DNA of 24,402 nucleotides from contig CAJJZO010000004.1 of NCBI GenBank assembly GCA_905197585.1, positions 1 through 24,402 of the forward strand, read 5' to 3'. The translations under genes were made by a program, and so were the position numbers. Origin of the DNA: an uncultured Collinsella sp. Lineage in GTDB: Bacteria; Actinomycetota; Coriobacteriia; Coriobacteriales; Coriobacteriaceae. This document shows positions 13,663 through 21,768 of this stretch, piece by piece (position 1 is the stretch's first letter; the number at the start of each line of letters is the position of its first letter). The notes below the pieces were generated by a model that saw only the letters and a list, made by a program, of their open reading frames with translations, was not told the DNA's origin and did not search any database.

Positions 13663-15000
13663 ATGCCCCAGAACATCTTCGGTACCGACGGCGTCCGTGG
13701 CGTCGCCAATGCCGACCTCTCGTGCGACCTCGCGTTTCGCCTGGGCCGTGCGGCGACCAAGTTTCTTGGTCCGGATATCTGCATCGGCCGCGACACGCGC
13801 CTTTCGGGCACCATGCTCGAGAGCGCTCTGACCGCCGGCATTATGGCCGAGGGCGGCCGTCCGCATTGCTGCGGCGTTATCCCCACGCCCGCCGTGGCGC
13901 TGCTCACTGTTCAAAACGAGCTCGATGGCGGCATTGTCATCTCCGCTTCGCACAATCCGCCGGAATTCAACGGCATCAAGTTCTTTAGCCGCAAAGGCAT
14001 GAAGCTTCCTGATGCTGTCGAGGAAGAGATCAGCGCCTGGGTCATGTCCGAGGAAGCTATGGCTGCCGACACGCTGCCGACCGGTGCCGGCGTGGGCCAC
14101 ATTATCAAGATGAAGGACGCTCGCAAGGCATACGTCGACCACGCCATCGATACGCTTGATGGCCTGAGGCTTGACGGCCTGGTCGTTGCCGTTGACTGCG
14201 GCCACGGTGCTTCTTGCCAGACCACGCCCGCCGCACTGCAGCGCCTAGGTGCCACGGTGCACGCTATCAACACCGATTACTGCGGCACTGACATTAACGT
14301 TGAGTGCGGCTCTACGCACCTCGAGCCCCTGCGCGAGCTCGTGCTGCGCACCCATGCTGACATCGGTCTGGCCCACGACGGCGACGCCGACCGCGTACTG
14401 TTCGTGGACAGCGAGGGCAATGAGATCGATGGTGACTACATCCTGGCTATCTGCGGTTCTGACCTTGCCGCTCGCGGCAAGCTCGCCAACTCCGAGATCG
14501 TTTCGACCGTCATGTGCAACCTGGGCTTCTCCATCGCTATGAAGGAGCAGGGCTTCGAGATGGTCCAGACCGCCGTGGGCGACCGCTACGTTCTGGAGCG
14601 CATGCTCGCGGACGGCGCCGTCATCGGCGGCGAACAGTCCGGCCATATCATCTTCCTGGAGCACAACACCACCGGTGACGGCCTGGTGACGGCTCTGCAG
14701 CTGCTGGCCGTGCTCAAGCGCACCGGGCGTACCCTCACCGATCTTGCCGGCATCATGAAGAAGTACCCGCAGGTACTCGTCAACGTGCATTCGGACAACA
14801 AGGCCGGTCTGGACGATTGCCAGCCCATCTGGGATGCCGTCGCTGCTGCCGAGAAGGAGCTTGACGGCCGTGGCCGCATTCTGGTGCGCCCGAGCGGTAC
14901 CGAGCCGCTGGTCCGCGTGATGGCCGAGGCCGAGACGCATGAGTTGACCCAGCGCGTTGTCGACGACATCGTCGAGGTTGTCAAGCGCGAACTTCCCTAA
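13663..15000 (+). CDS. glmM: Phosphoglucosamine mutase
   Basis: A 445-residue enzyme converting glucosamine-6-phosphate to glucosamine-1-phosphate for UDP-GlcNAc and peptidoglycan synthesis. It has the N-terminal FGTDGVRGVAN, the phospho-serine loop ISASHNP with S96, the metal loop HDGDADR with D239, D241 and D243, and the phosphate-binding RPSGTEP beginning at R409. All four alpha-D-phosphohexomutase domains are present and the length is standard. ATG 13663 follows AAGGAG by 7 nt. It is separated from rpsI by a terminator, so it needs its own promoter, which I could not assign within 13614-13650. The next gene begins 71 bp downstream. Confidence 0.97.
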   Translation: MPQNIFGTDGVRGVANADLSCDLAFRLGRAATKFLGPDICIGRDTRLSGTMLESALTAGIMAEGGRPHCCGVIPTPAVALLTVQNELDGGIVISASHNPPEFNGIKFFSRKGMKLPDAVEEEISAWVMSEEAMAADTLPTGAGVGHIIKMKDARKAYVDHAIDTLDGLRLDGLVVAVDCGHGASCQTTPAALQRLGATVHAINTDYCGTDINVECGSTHLEPLRELVLRTHADIGLAHDGDADRVLFVDSEGNEIDGDYILAICGSDLAARGKLANSEIVSTVMCNLGFSIAMKEQGFEMVQTAVGDRYVLERMLADGAVIGGEQSGHIIFLEHNTTGDGLVTALQLLAVLKRTGRTLTDLAGIMKKYPQVLVNVHSDNKAGLDDCQPIWDAVAAAEKELDGRGRILVRPSGTEPLVRVMAEAETHELTQRVVDDIVEVVKRELP

Positions 15001-15071
15001 TGGTCAAAAACCGTTGCCAAGTGGTAAACTGTTAAGGTTATTTTGATTGATCGGTATGTCCGAGGGGGAGC

Positions 15072-15569
15072 ATGTTCACTAAAGTCCTAAGGTCTTTTGG
15101 TATGCGTGGTCGAGTCCTTACGCTGGATGCTCCCATCTCGGGCGACGTCATTCCGCTTTCCGAGGTAAACGACCAGACGTTTGCCACCGGCCTTTTGGGC
15201 CAGGGCGTGGCGATTCAGCCCACCGGAACGCGCGTGATCGCGCCGGCTGATGCCAAGGTCGAGGCTATTTTTCCCACGGGACACGCCGTTGCGCTTAACA
15301 CGGTCGATGGCTTGGACGTGCTCATCCACGTTGGTTTGGACACTGTTCAGCTCGAGGGCAAGCACTTTACCGTACATGCGCAAGTGGGTGACATCGTCCA
15401 TAAGGGCGATGTACTCATTGAGTTCGATCGCGAGGCAATTGCTGCCGAGGGCTACGATGTGACGGTTCCCATCTTGGTGTGCAACTCCGTTGAGTTCTCG
15501 AGCATCAAGGGCTCCGTTGGTGTGCATGTCGAAGAGATGGACCAACTCATCGTTGCTCGCGAGCGCTAG
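15072..15569 (+). CDS. crr: Glucose-type PTS EIIA (Crr-like)
   Basis: A 165-residue stand-alone EIIA of the glucose/PTS_EIIA_1 family. It has the active-site histidines H71 (TGHAVAL) and H86, the phosphorylated one, in LIHVGLDTV. The QVGDIVHKGDVLIEFD beta-turn region and the closing VCNSVEF are family features. It accepts phosphate from HPr and passes it to a EIIBC permease; in enteric bacteria it also regulates catabolite control, though that cannot be presumed here. ATG 15072 follows GAGGGGGAG closely. A weak promoter, TTGCCA (15014-15019) with GTTATT 17 bp further, may serve it. No EIIB/EIIC gene is in the window, so it must work with permeases encoded elsewhere. Confidence 0.93.
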   Translation: MFTKVLRSFGMRGRVLTLDAPISGDVIPLSEVNDQTFATGLLGQGVAIQPTGTRVIAPADAKVEAIFPTGHAVALNTVDGLDVLIHVGLDTVQLEGKHFTVHAQVGDIVHKGDVLIEFDREAIAAEGYDVTVPILVCNSVEFSSIKGSVGVHVEEMDQLIVARER

Positions 15570-15840
15570 CAAGTGCACGTGGCCATTAGCCTACAATTCA
15601 AGCACGTTTACGGAGGGCGCCCTTGAAAGAGGACGCCCTCCGTGGCAAGATGGGATTTGTCCGAGGCTAAACAGCTTTGGGTCACCGTGGACGGGCAGGG
15701 GCCTCGACGCGGCTAGACACGAGACACATACATTACGCGACCTCGCCCTGGTGGCCGCACACGTTGGTTGCGGCCGACGCGGGCCGCGGGCAAGTGCTTG
15801 TAAGGGGGCCTTGCCTCTCTTGTACGAGAAAGGACGCGTA
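15570..15840 (+). promoter_or_regulatory. GC-rich structured leader upstream of nagB
   Basis: 271 bp without a supported gene. A possible -10, TACAAT, lies at 15592-15597 with no good -35. It is followed by a 9-bp perfect stem CGGAGGGCG/CGCCCTCCG (15611-15642), GGCCGC/GCGGCC (15753-15775) and GGCAAG/CTTGCC (15789-15815). The last is followed by TCTCTT and ends ~10 nt before the nagB ribosome site. The first stem has no T-tract and is not a good terminator. The length and successive stems suggest a long regulatory 5' UTR; no known riboswitch class was recognised. Confidence 0.4.
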
Positions 15841-16569
15841 ATGAAGATCATTAAAGCTAAAGACTACGAGGATATGAGCCGCAAGGCCGCTAATATTATC
15901 TCGGCGCAGGTTATCCTCAAGCCCGACTGTGTGCTGGGCCTTGCCACCGGCTCCACCCCGATCGGTGCCTACAAGCAGCTCGCTGCTTGGTACGAGAAGG
16001 GCGACGTCGACTTTGCCGAGGTCAGCACCTACAACCTGGACGAGTATCGCGGCCTTTCGCACGACGATCCCCAGAGCTATCACTACTTCATGCGCGAGAA
16101 CTTCTTCGATCACATCAACATCGACCTGAACAACACGCATGTGCCCGATGGCTCCAACCCCGACGCCGCCGCTGCGTGCTCTGAGTACGACAAGATCGTC
16201 GCCGCCGCTGGTTACCCGGATCTGCAGCTGCTCGGCATTGGCAACAACGGCCACATCGGCTTCAACGAGCCCGATGACCACTTCTCCAAGGGTACGCACT
16301 GCGTCGACCTCACCGAGAGCACCATTCAGGCCAACAGCCGCCTGTTCGACAGCATCGACGATGTTCCCCGTCAGGCCTACACCATGGGTACCCAGACCAT
16401 CATGTATGCCCGCATGATCCTGGTCGTCGCCAACGGCGAGGCCAAGGCTCAGGCCGTGCATGACATGTGCTATGGCCCGGTTACGCCCGAGTGCCCGGCT
16501 TCGATCCTGCAGCTGCACACTAACTGCGTTGTCGTTGCCGACGAGGCCGCCCTTTCGCTCTGCGAGTAG
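15841..16569 (+). CDS. nagB: Glucosamine-6-phosphate deaminase
   Basis: A 242-residue enzyme converting glucosamine-6-phosphate to fructose-6-phosphate and ammonia, the entry of amino sugars into glycolysis. It has the phosphate loop GLATGSTPIGAY, D67 in YNLDEYRGL, and the catalytic block GIGNNGHIGFNEP with H138 and E143. It has Asn136 where E. coli has Asp141, as in the shorter Bacillus-type enzymes. The length also matches the ~242-residue Gram-positive form, lacking the allosteric tail of E. coli NagB. ATG 15841 lies 6 nt after GAAAGGA. It sits near glmM and the EIIA gene, which share the same substrate node. A terminator follows. Confidence 0.97.
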   Translation: MKIIKAKDYEDMSRKAANIISAQVILKPDCVLGLATGSTPIGAYKQLAAWYEKGDVDFAEVSTYNLDEYRGLSHDDPQSYHYFMRENFFDHINIDLNNTHVPDGSNPDAAAACSEYDKIVAAAGYPDLQLLGIGNNGHIGFNEPDDHFSKGTHCVDLTESTIQANSRLFDSIDDVPRQAYTMGTQTIMYARMILVVANGEAKAQAVHDMCYGPVTPECPASILQLHTNCVVVADEAALSLCE

Positions 16570-16598
16570 CGCGACCAAGCGATCTTACATAGCTTTCC

Positions 16599-16628
16599 AA
16601 AAGGCCCTCGCTTTGCGGGGGCCTTTTT
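16599..16628 (+). terminator. Intrinsic terminator of nagB
   Basis: A 13-bp stem, AAAAGGCCCTCGC (16599-16611) with GCGGGGGCCTTTT (16615-16627), has one wobble pair and a TTT loop. It is followed by a further T. Confidence 0.92.
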
Positions 16629-17018
16629 AGTGGATGCGGGCCGTAATGTGTGCATGACGGAAACCTTGCCACATGCTTGGCGAGTGGGCTCTAAATCATG
16701 AGATTCATTCCATACCAGATTCTATGCACATTTGCCACTATAGAGTCGCAAGCGGTAGCGAGGAATAGGCGAGTTGCGCAACTCAAATAAAAATAGACGA
16801 CTGCGCTACACTGCAAATTGGATGGGACATGCTGGCAAGCGCATTGACCTGCGCAAAGACCTATTGGTCGGGGGATAAATTACCATCGGGCCTCGCTGTA
16901 CAAAAACTTGCCAAACACGTACCGGCAGACAACCAAAAACTCTAAGTCGCGCTATTCACGGGGTGGCTCATATGGTCCTGCAGCTACGGTGTCCATATGG
17001 TCGAGTTGAGGAGCAGGC
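16629..17018 (+). promoter_or_regulatory. 390-bp control region of the STAND/SARP regulator
   Basis: No gene is visible. It is AT-richer than its surroundings and contains a perfect 14-bp palindrome, GAGTTGCGCAACTC (16771-16784); a small hairpin, GACC-tatt-GGTC (about 16858-16869); and a 9-bp direct repeat, CATATGGTC (16969-16977 and 16994-17002), just before the GAGGAG ribosome site. Candidate promoter hexamers (TTGACC 16844, TACACT 16807) do not pair well. It probably binds one or more regulators. Confidence 0.45.
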
Positions 17019-20015
17019 ATGGTAAACGATCTGGGCAATACGGACGACCTCGAGTTGATGCCGACGGGCGGCGGCTATATGGTGCGGCGCGATCGCTTGA
17101 TGAACGAGCTCATCGTTAAAGGGCGCAAGGCAGGAATCGTTCTGCTTTACGCGCCCGACGGGTTTGGTAAGACGTCGGTATTGCTGCAATACGTGCAGGA
17201 AGTTAAATCGGATCCCACGCGAGGGCCGGTTCGGATAATCGAGGCCGACCGCGCGATTGGACGCGAGCTCTTTATGCAGTTCGAGGTTGTCGCCGATGAG
17301 CTTAAGGACAAACCGCATTCGCTCGTTGCAATCGACAACGTGCCCAATCTCGAGCAGCGCGAAACAGAGGACCTCATCGATCGAATCCGCAGCTTACGTG
17401 CTACGGGGACGGGGGTCTTTATTACTTGCCGCCCCTCCAACCGATTGCTTATCCACAGGCTGGGCGATTCTGTAAAAGTCAATGCGCAGATGCTCAAGGT
17501 GCACGCCTATGAGTATTCGTCATGGGCTACGGCGTTTTCGATCAGTACATCGCTCGATTTTTATCGGCTCACGCAGGGTGTGCCCGAGCTGGTATCTGCC
17601 CTGCAGACGGGAATGTATGGACAGGGCGATGTTTCCGGGTTGCTCGAGAACGAAATCGTCAACGTGTACGGTGCGGCGCTGGCAGATCTCGCATCGCTCG
17701 AGAACAACCTGTTGTTTACCGTTGCCTGCTTGATGGTGCTGATGGGCGAGGGCCGCATTGCGGAGCTAGAGGCGTGCGGTGTAAGGCTTTCGATGATCGA
17801 CCAGTCCATCTTTGTGCGCGATTATCCGATTTTTGGCGTGGATCCGTCTGATCGCACCTTTAGGTGTTTGGGTGCTAAGGACAATGCGCGCCTGAGGTTG
17901 CGAAAGCTTGTTGCCGAGATCCGTCCCGAACTTGTATCGCGGGCTGCTCGCATTTTGATTAAGGCAGGCCGATGCGATTTGGCCATGGACCTGGCCGATG
18001 CGTTCTTGGACCGCCATGTGGTGTTGGAACTTGCCGGGCAGTATGGGGCCGATCTTGCCTTGACCGGGCATGGAGGGGACATTTGCCGTGCGGCGTCGGC
18101 GATGATCAATGCGGAAAAGCAGGAGCAAGAGCCGGCACCCGCCGAGGCACTCGGCGTGTATCTGGCGGCTGTCAGCGTGTGCAATACAAAGCTCGCAAGG
18201 TATATGGCGTCCGTTATCGAATGTGCGGGTGACCAGGCCGCACGCGAGCTCGACCCCGCTACCTGGAAAATAGCCCAGGCACTCACTATCGCCTTTTACG
18301 GCGACAATGACCTGGGGCTTCCCGCCAACCCTGTTTTGCAAGAACAGACATCCTGCGAGGTGCTCGACATGCTGTCCGCGCATATCGAGGTCAAGCGCCA
18401 CCTGACCGAGCGAGCGGAAGACGGCAATGTTCTCGCGAAGCTCAAGGCATGCAAAGCCTATGATTGCGAGCTCGATATCGCGGGGATTCTCATACAGGCC
18501 GACCATATGCTGGTGGAGCTGTTCGACGGCTCGTTTACTAAACCCGACGAGCGCGATGACAAGATGGCGCAGATACTCGAGGCGCTCGATATCCGCGGGC
18601 TTAAGGCGCCATCCATTTGGCTGCGTATGGTGCTGGCGGCGCGACGCCTGCTCGCGGGCTTGCCCGTGACCGACGATGTGGCGTTTGGCGAGCTCGATCG
18701 CTTTGCGGTGCGTGTTCGCGACAATCAAATTCAGCTGTTTGGGCTTTTGCTGGAGGGCTGGCAATCGCTGGCGGAGGGACGGCCGGTTAATGCAAAGTTC
18801 CGTGCGGTCCAAGTGCTCAAACTTGCCGAGGAGTCGATTGCGTACATGCGCGATAACGCATTGCTGCTGGAGCGCGCGGCATATCTGCGTAACACCTCGA
18901 TGGTTTCGGTGCGCGAGGAAGCGGAGCTACTCGATATAAGCCAGACGCAGGTTGGTGGCGCAGAAGCCTGGATGGTGGCGCTGCATTTGGCCTGTGCGGG
19001 CCGAGACAGCGATCTTGCGGCCTGGATGTCCATGAATCGTGCGGGGATTCTAGAGCCATCGTATCGGCTCTTTGCGCGCCTTGCCATGCATTGTCTGGGC
19101 GAGCCGGCGGGCAGGATACGCAAGAAGCTTCCCGTGCGCGAGCTGTCGCGGTACTCGCTGCGCGACGATTTGGAAGGGGAGGGTGAGCGCCTGTTCCAGG
19201 CCGGCGAGGTTGAAGCCGTTGATACCATCGACCATATCGAGATTCGCATGTTTGGTGCGTTTCGCGCCGAGCGCGACGGGTTTCCCATCACGGACAAAAT
19301 GTGGCGCCGCAAGAAGGCGGCGACGCTTGCCGAGCGGCTTGCGCTGGGCATGGATGCGCTCGTCGATCGCGAGACGCTGGCCATGGAGCTGTGGCCCCAT
19401 GCCGAGTTTAATAGCGCCCGCAACAACCTGTACTCGACGATATCGCGCTTGCGGTCGGCTTTGGGGCCGACGCCGGATGGCAAGTCATGCGTGCTCATCC
19501 AAAATGAATGCATTGGGCTCAACGGCGACTACGTCAAGACCGATGTACGGCTGTTTGACCAGATAAGCCGCGAGGTTTTGGGAAATCGCACGGGTGCGCG
19601 CGGGCCCCATTTAGTTGAGCTGTGCCTTAAGATTGAGCAGCTTTATGCCGGACCGCTGTATGTTCCCAATGGCTGTAATCCCACCTACTTTTTGCGTATG
19701 CGACGCATTATGCAGTCAAAGTACATCGATTGCATGATTAAGGGAGCAAATGCCGCTCTAGAAGAAAACGATCTGCAGTCGGCGATTTGGCTGGCGGAGT
19801 CGGGGCTTCGGCAGGAAACGGCGCGTGAGGATATGGTGCGCTGCGCCATGCGCGTCTACAGTGCGGCGGGGCGACGGCGCGATATCGTCGAGCTGTACAG
19901 CGGGCATATGCACCACCTGAGGGAGCAGGTCAATGGCGTGCCCGAGCCCGAGACGCGGCGTCTATACGAGCGCTTGGTGGAGGGGCGGCTCAATCGCGTG
20001 CTGGTCGAGCGATAA
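17019..20015 (+). CDS. Large STAND-type transcription regulator with C-terminal SARP winged helix and BTAD
   Basis: A 998-residue signal-integrating regulator. It opens with a STAND-class P-loop: Walker A APDGFGKTS (45-53, K51) and Walker B SLVAIDNV (D106), similar to MalT/AfsR-type NTPases. A long helical sensor/arm region spans about 300-740. Near 741 begins a PhoB/SARP-like winged helix (IEIRMFGAFRAERDGFPIT..WRRKKAATLAERLAL..NNLYSTISRLRSALG), then a BTAD-like tetratricopeptide-type region to the end. No LuxR HTH is present. ATG 17019 follows GAGGAG. Such proteins act as ATP-dependent inducible activators; the inducer and target genes are unknown. It is monocistronic, with the next gene convergent. 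Confidence 0.85.
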   Translation: MVNDLGNTDDLELMPTGGGYMVRRDRLMNELIVKGRKAGIVLLYAPDGFGKTSVLLQYVQEVKSDPTRGPVRIIEADRAIGRELFMQFEVVADELKDKPHSLVAIDNVPNLEQRETEDLIDRIRSLRATGTGVFITCRPSNRLLIHRLGDSVKVNAQMLKVHAYEYSSWATAFSISTSLDFYRLTQGVPELVSALQTGMYGQGDVSGLLENEIVNVYGAALADLASLENNLLFTVACLMVLMGEGRIAELEACGVRLSMIDQSIFVRDYPIFGVDPSDRTFRCLGAKDNARLRLRKLVAEIRPELVSRAARILIKAGRCDLAMDLADAFLDRHVVLELAGQYGADLALTGHGGDICRAASAMINAEKQEQEPAPAEALGVYLAAVSVCNTKLARYMASVIECAGDQAARELDPATWKIAQALTIAFYGDNDLGLPANPVLQEQTSCEVLDMLSAHIEVKRHLTERAEDGNVLAKLKACKAYDCELDIAGILIQADHMLVELFDGSFTKPDERDDKMAQILEALDIRGLKAPSIWLRMVLAARRLLAGLPVTDDVAFGELDRFAVRVRDNQIQLFGLLLEGWQSLAEGRPVNAKFRAVQVLKLAEESIAYMRDNALLLERAAYLRNTSMVSVREEAELLDISQTQVGGAEAWMVALHLACAGRDSDLAAWMSMNRAGILEPSYRLFARLAMHCLGEPAGRIRKKLPVRELSRYSLRDDLEGEGERLFQAGEVEAVDTIDHIEIRMFGAFRAERDGFPITDKMWRRKKAATLAERLALGMDALVDRETLAMELWPHAEFNSARNNLYSTISRLRSALGPTPDGKSCVLIQNECIGLNGDYVKTDVRLFDQISREVLGNRTGARGPHLVELCLKIEQLYAGPLYVPNGCNPTYFLRMRRIMQSKYIDCMIKGANAALEENDLQSAIWLAESGLRQETAREDMVRCAMRVYSAAGRRRDIVELYSGHMHHLREQVNGVPEPETRRLYERLVEGRLNRVLVER

Positions 20016-20043
20016 AAAACGGCCGCCCGAAGTACTTGGGCAC
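20014..20043 (-). terminator. Terminator of yhbY (minus strand)
   Basis: Read on the minus strand, a short GTGCCC/GGGCG stem around AAGTACTT is followed by GGCCG and six T (20014-20019 on the plus strand). It overlaps the stop of the convergent regulator gene. The stem is short, so confidence is moderate. Confidence 0.5.
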
Positions 20044-20084
20044 CCGTAATCGTGCTATGTGTTGGCTCGCCGGATCATTGGCTC

Positions 20085-20384
20085 TTAGACGAGCTTGATC
20101 TTCTCGATGTCCTTGCGCGAGGACTCGCGATACAGTGAGAACTTGCGGCCGATGACCTGGACGATCTCGGCGTGGCAACGCTCGGCGAGCTCCTCGGCGG
20201 CCTCGCGGGCGGAAAGGCTGGAGCCATCGAGCACGGAGCACTTAACGAGCTCGTGCTTCTCCAGGTAGGCGACCGTCTGCTCGACGGTGCCCTCGTTGAT
20301 ATCGGACTTGCCGATGATGATGGCGGGGTTGAGGTGATGGGCCATGCTGCGAAGCTGCTTGACCTGGGCTCCTGTCAGTGCCAT
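20085..20384 (-). CDS. yhbY: YhbY-family RNA-binding protein
   Basis: A 99-residue CRS1/YhbY (CRM) domain protein that binds pre-50S ribosomal RNA during assembly. The signature MALTGAQVKQLRSMAHHLNPAIIIGKSDIN opens it. The VKCSVLDG strand, then the conserved VQVIGRKFSLYRES with the GRKF/Y loop, complete the fold. The length is exactly that of the E. coli and Bacillus proteins. ATG 20384 is preceded by AGAAAGCGAG on the minus strand. It converges on the STAND regulator gene. Between this gene and the methyltransferase, about 180 bp (20385-20565) hold nothing I can name. Confidence 0.95.
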   Translation of the reverse strand: MALTGAQVKQLRSMAHHLNPAIIIGKSDINEGTVEQTVAYLEKHELVKCSVLDGSSLSAREAAEELAERCHAEIVQVIGRKFSLYRESSRKDIEKIKLV

Positions 20385-20565
20385 GGGTTCTCGCTTTCTA
20401 TGTATGGGGCGCCCCGCAATGGGGCCTTAATCTACGTGAGCTGTCCCACGATAGCGCAGGAACGGCGCGGTGTGGAGCGCGTTTGCCCAGTTCGCAAAGA
20501 ATGCGGATGCCGAGCGGGAGAACAGCGCGGGTTACAGGCGGACGTGTACGGCGGCCGAAAGCGGT

Positions 20566-21453
20566 CTATGGACGGCCCGAAGAGACCGGCTCCCATGCAA
20601 TAAACGCCCAACGGACCTTGCGGACGTGGTCGAGCATGTAACGCCCCTGCGGTACGCCCTTGGACCCTGGCTCGCCGGCATGGGGATTCTCAATCATATG
20701 CTGAGCGACGTAGTCGCGTAGACGGTCAATCTTATCCTCGTTACCGTGCTCGAGCATGCGGGAGAAGTCCGCCACTCCCGCCTCAAGGCTATCGAAGGTA
20801 TCGCGACGAGGCGATTCAAAGTACGTGACCTGCGGCAGGGCACCCATCTGAATGAGGATGTTAAAGGCGTACACAAAACCATTGCTGCAGGTAACCGAGG
20901 CACCGATGGCATTCATCAAGTGCAGGTCATAACGCGGGCTGGAGTTGGCGACCATCGTGACAGCACAACGCCGACGAGCCGTACGGTCAAGCTTGGCAAG
21001 TGCTCCCTTCAGGTCGTTCGTAGTAACCGAGCGACTCGCAAAGGCAACATCTACAGTCTTGGCAACCGGCCCAACCAGATCCCAATCATCATCCCAAGCA
21101 AGCTCAAGCGGCGTAATCAGATCCTCGAGCCCGTAATACTCAATGCCGGCATCAAGGGTGCCCAACATGGCAGGAGAGAAGTCGGCAGCAATCACGGGAT
21201 GCCCAGCCTGAGCAAGCGGAATAGCAATCGACCCAGCCCCACATCCCATATCAAGCACCGACTCACCAGGCTCAAGCGCCAACAGTTTTATAAAATCCCG
21301 AGCATACGGGGCAGTTTCCAGCGGACGAAAATGCCGAGCCCGCTTATCCCACTCAAAAGAATCATCAGCCCGATGCCGAGCGGCCTGCAGACGCATCCAT
21401 TCGCCATTCCAATCAGCGGAAAGCAACTCAGAACGAGCATCCCCATCAGCCAC
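20566..21453 (-). CDS. Class I SAM-dependent methyltransferase
   Basis: A 295-residue Rossmann methyltransferase. Motif I VLDMGCGAG (residues 66-74) binds SAM, followed by the acidic end of strand 2 (VIAADFSP) and the later motif DVAFASRSV. The reading frame extends upstream to 21705, but GTG 21453 has TAGGAGG 7 nt before it while no other start has a ribosome site, so it is the likely initiator. The substrate is unknown; relatives include metal-resistance and small-molecule methyltransferases. An attenuator-like terminator lies just upstream on the same strand, and a 132-bp inverted-repeat element separates it from the UPF0210 gene. Confidence 0.88.
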   Translation of the reverse strand: MADGDARSELLSADWNGEWMRLQAARHRADDSFEWDKRARHFRPLETAPYARDFIKLLALEPGESVLDMGCGAGSIAIPLAQAGHPVIAADFSPAMLGTLDAGIEYYGLEDLITPLELAWDDDWDLVGPVAKTVDVAFASRSVTTNDLKGALAKLDRTARRRCAVTMVANSSPRYDLHLMNAIGASVTCSNGFVYAFNILIQMGALPQVTYFESPRRDTFDSLEAGVADFSRMLEHGNEDKIDRLRDYVAQHMIENPHAGEPGSKGVPQGRYMLDHVRKVRWAFIAWEPVSSGRP

Positions 21454-21472
21454 GGGCCAACCTCCTAGCAAC

Positions 21473-21503
21473 AAAAAAGCGACTCCCCCAAAAGAAGAGC
21501 CGC
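21473..21503 (-). terminator. Attenuator-like terminator before the methyltransferase
   Basis: On the minus strand, GCGGCTC pairs with GAGTCGC (one wobble) around an 11-nt loop, followed immediately by six T. The T-run ends ~19 nt before the GTG start. It would stop transcripts arriving from upstream before the ribosome site, so read-through may be controlled. The frame leading into it encodes a short hydrophobic stretch, but no leader-peptide start is certain. Confidence 0.6.
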
Positions 21504-21619
21504 AACAAGCATATATCAGAAAAAGAACCGATCCAACGCCAAACCGCCTTACCAGCCAAGTGGTGCAGGAGCGAAGCAACTGCAAACGGGATAGAACCCA
21601 ACTGAGGTCCCATTGTGCG

Positions 21620-21751
21620 GGAGCCCCGGGGAGGCAAATATATAAGGTCGATCGCGAGTACCGCACGAGCCGGAGAGCACTTAATGTGCTCTCCGTGCGA
21701 GTCAAGACTGTCCGAGCAGGCGACCTTATATATTTGCCTCCCCGGGGCTCC
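21620..21751. repeat. 132-bp element with perfect 31-bp terminal inverted repeats
   Basis: The left arm 21620-21650 and the right arm 21721-21751 are exact reverse complements. The outer 13 bp are GC-rich (CCCCGGGG core) and the inner part is AT-rich (AATATATAAGG). Between them lies a second perfect hairpin, CGGAGAGCAC-ttaat-GTGCTCTCCG (21671-21695), framed by CGCAC (21662-21666) and GTGCG (21695-21699). No target-site duplication is obvious. It starts 17 bp after the UPF0210 stop (minus strand) and ends ~165 bp before the methyltransferase. It could be a MITE-like element, a cruciform or an RNA stem that shields the UPF0210 mRNA end. Confidence 0.9.
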
Positions 21752-21768
21752 TCGCCAGTACCCCTCAG

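Noticed and set aside
15611..15642. Terminator after the EIIA gene
   Set aside because: Strong 9-bp stem but no T-tract; treated as part of the nagB leader.
21454..21705. N-terminal extension of the methyltransferase to 21705
   Set aside because: The extension crosses the attenuator and the inverted-repeat arm; GTG 21453 has a TAGGAGG site.
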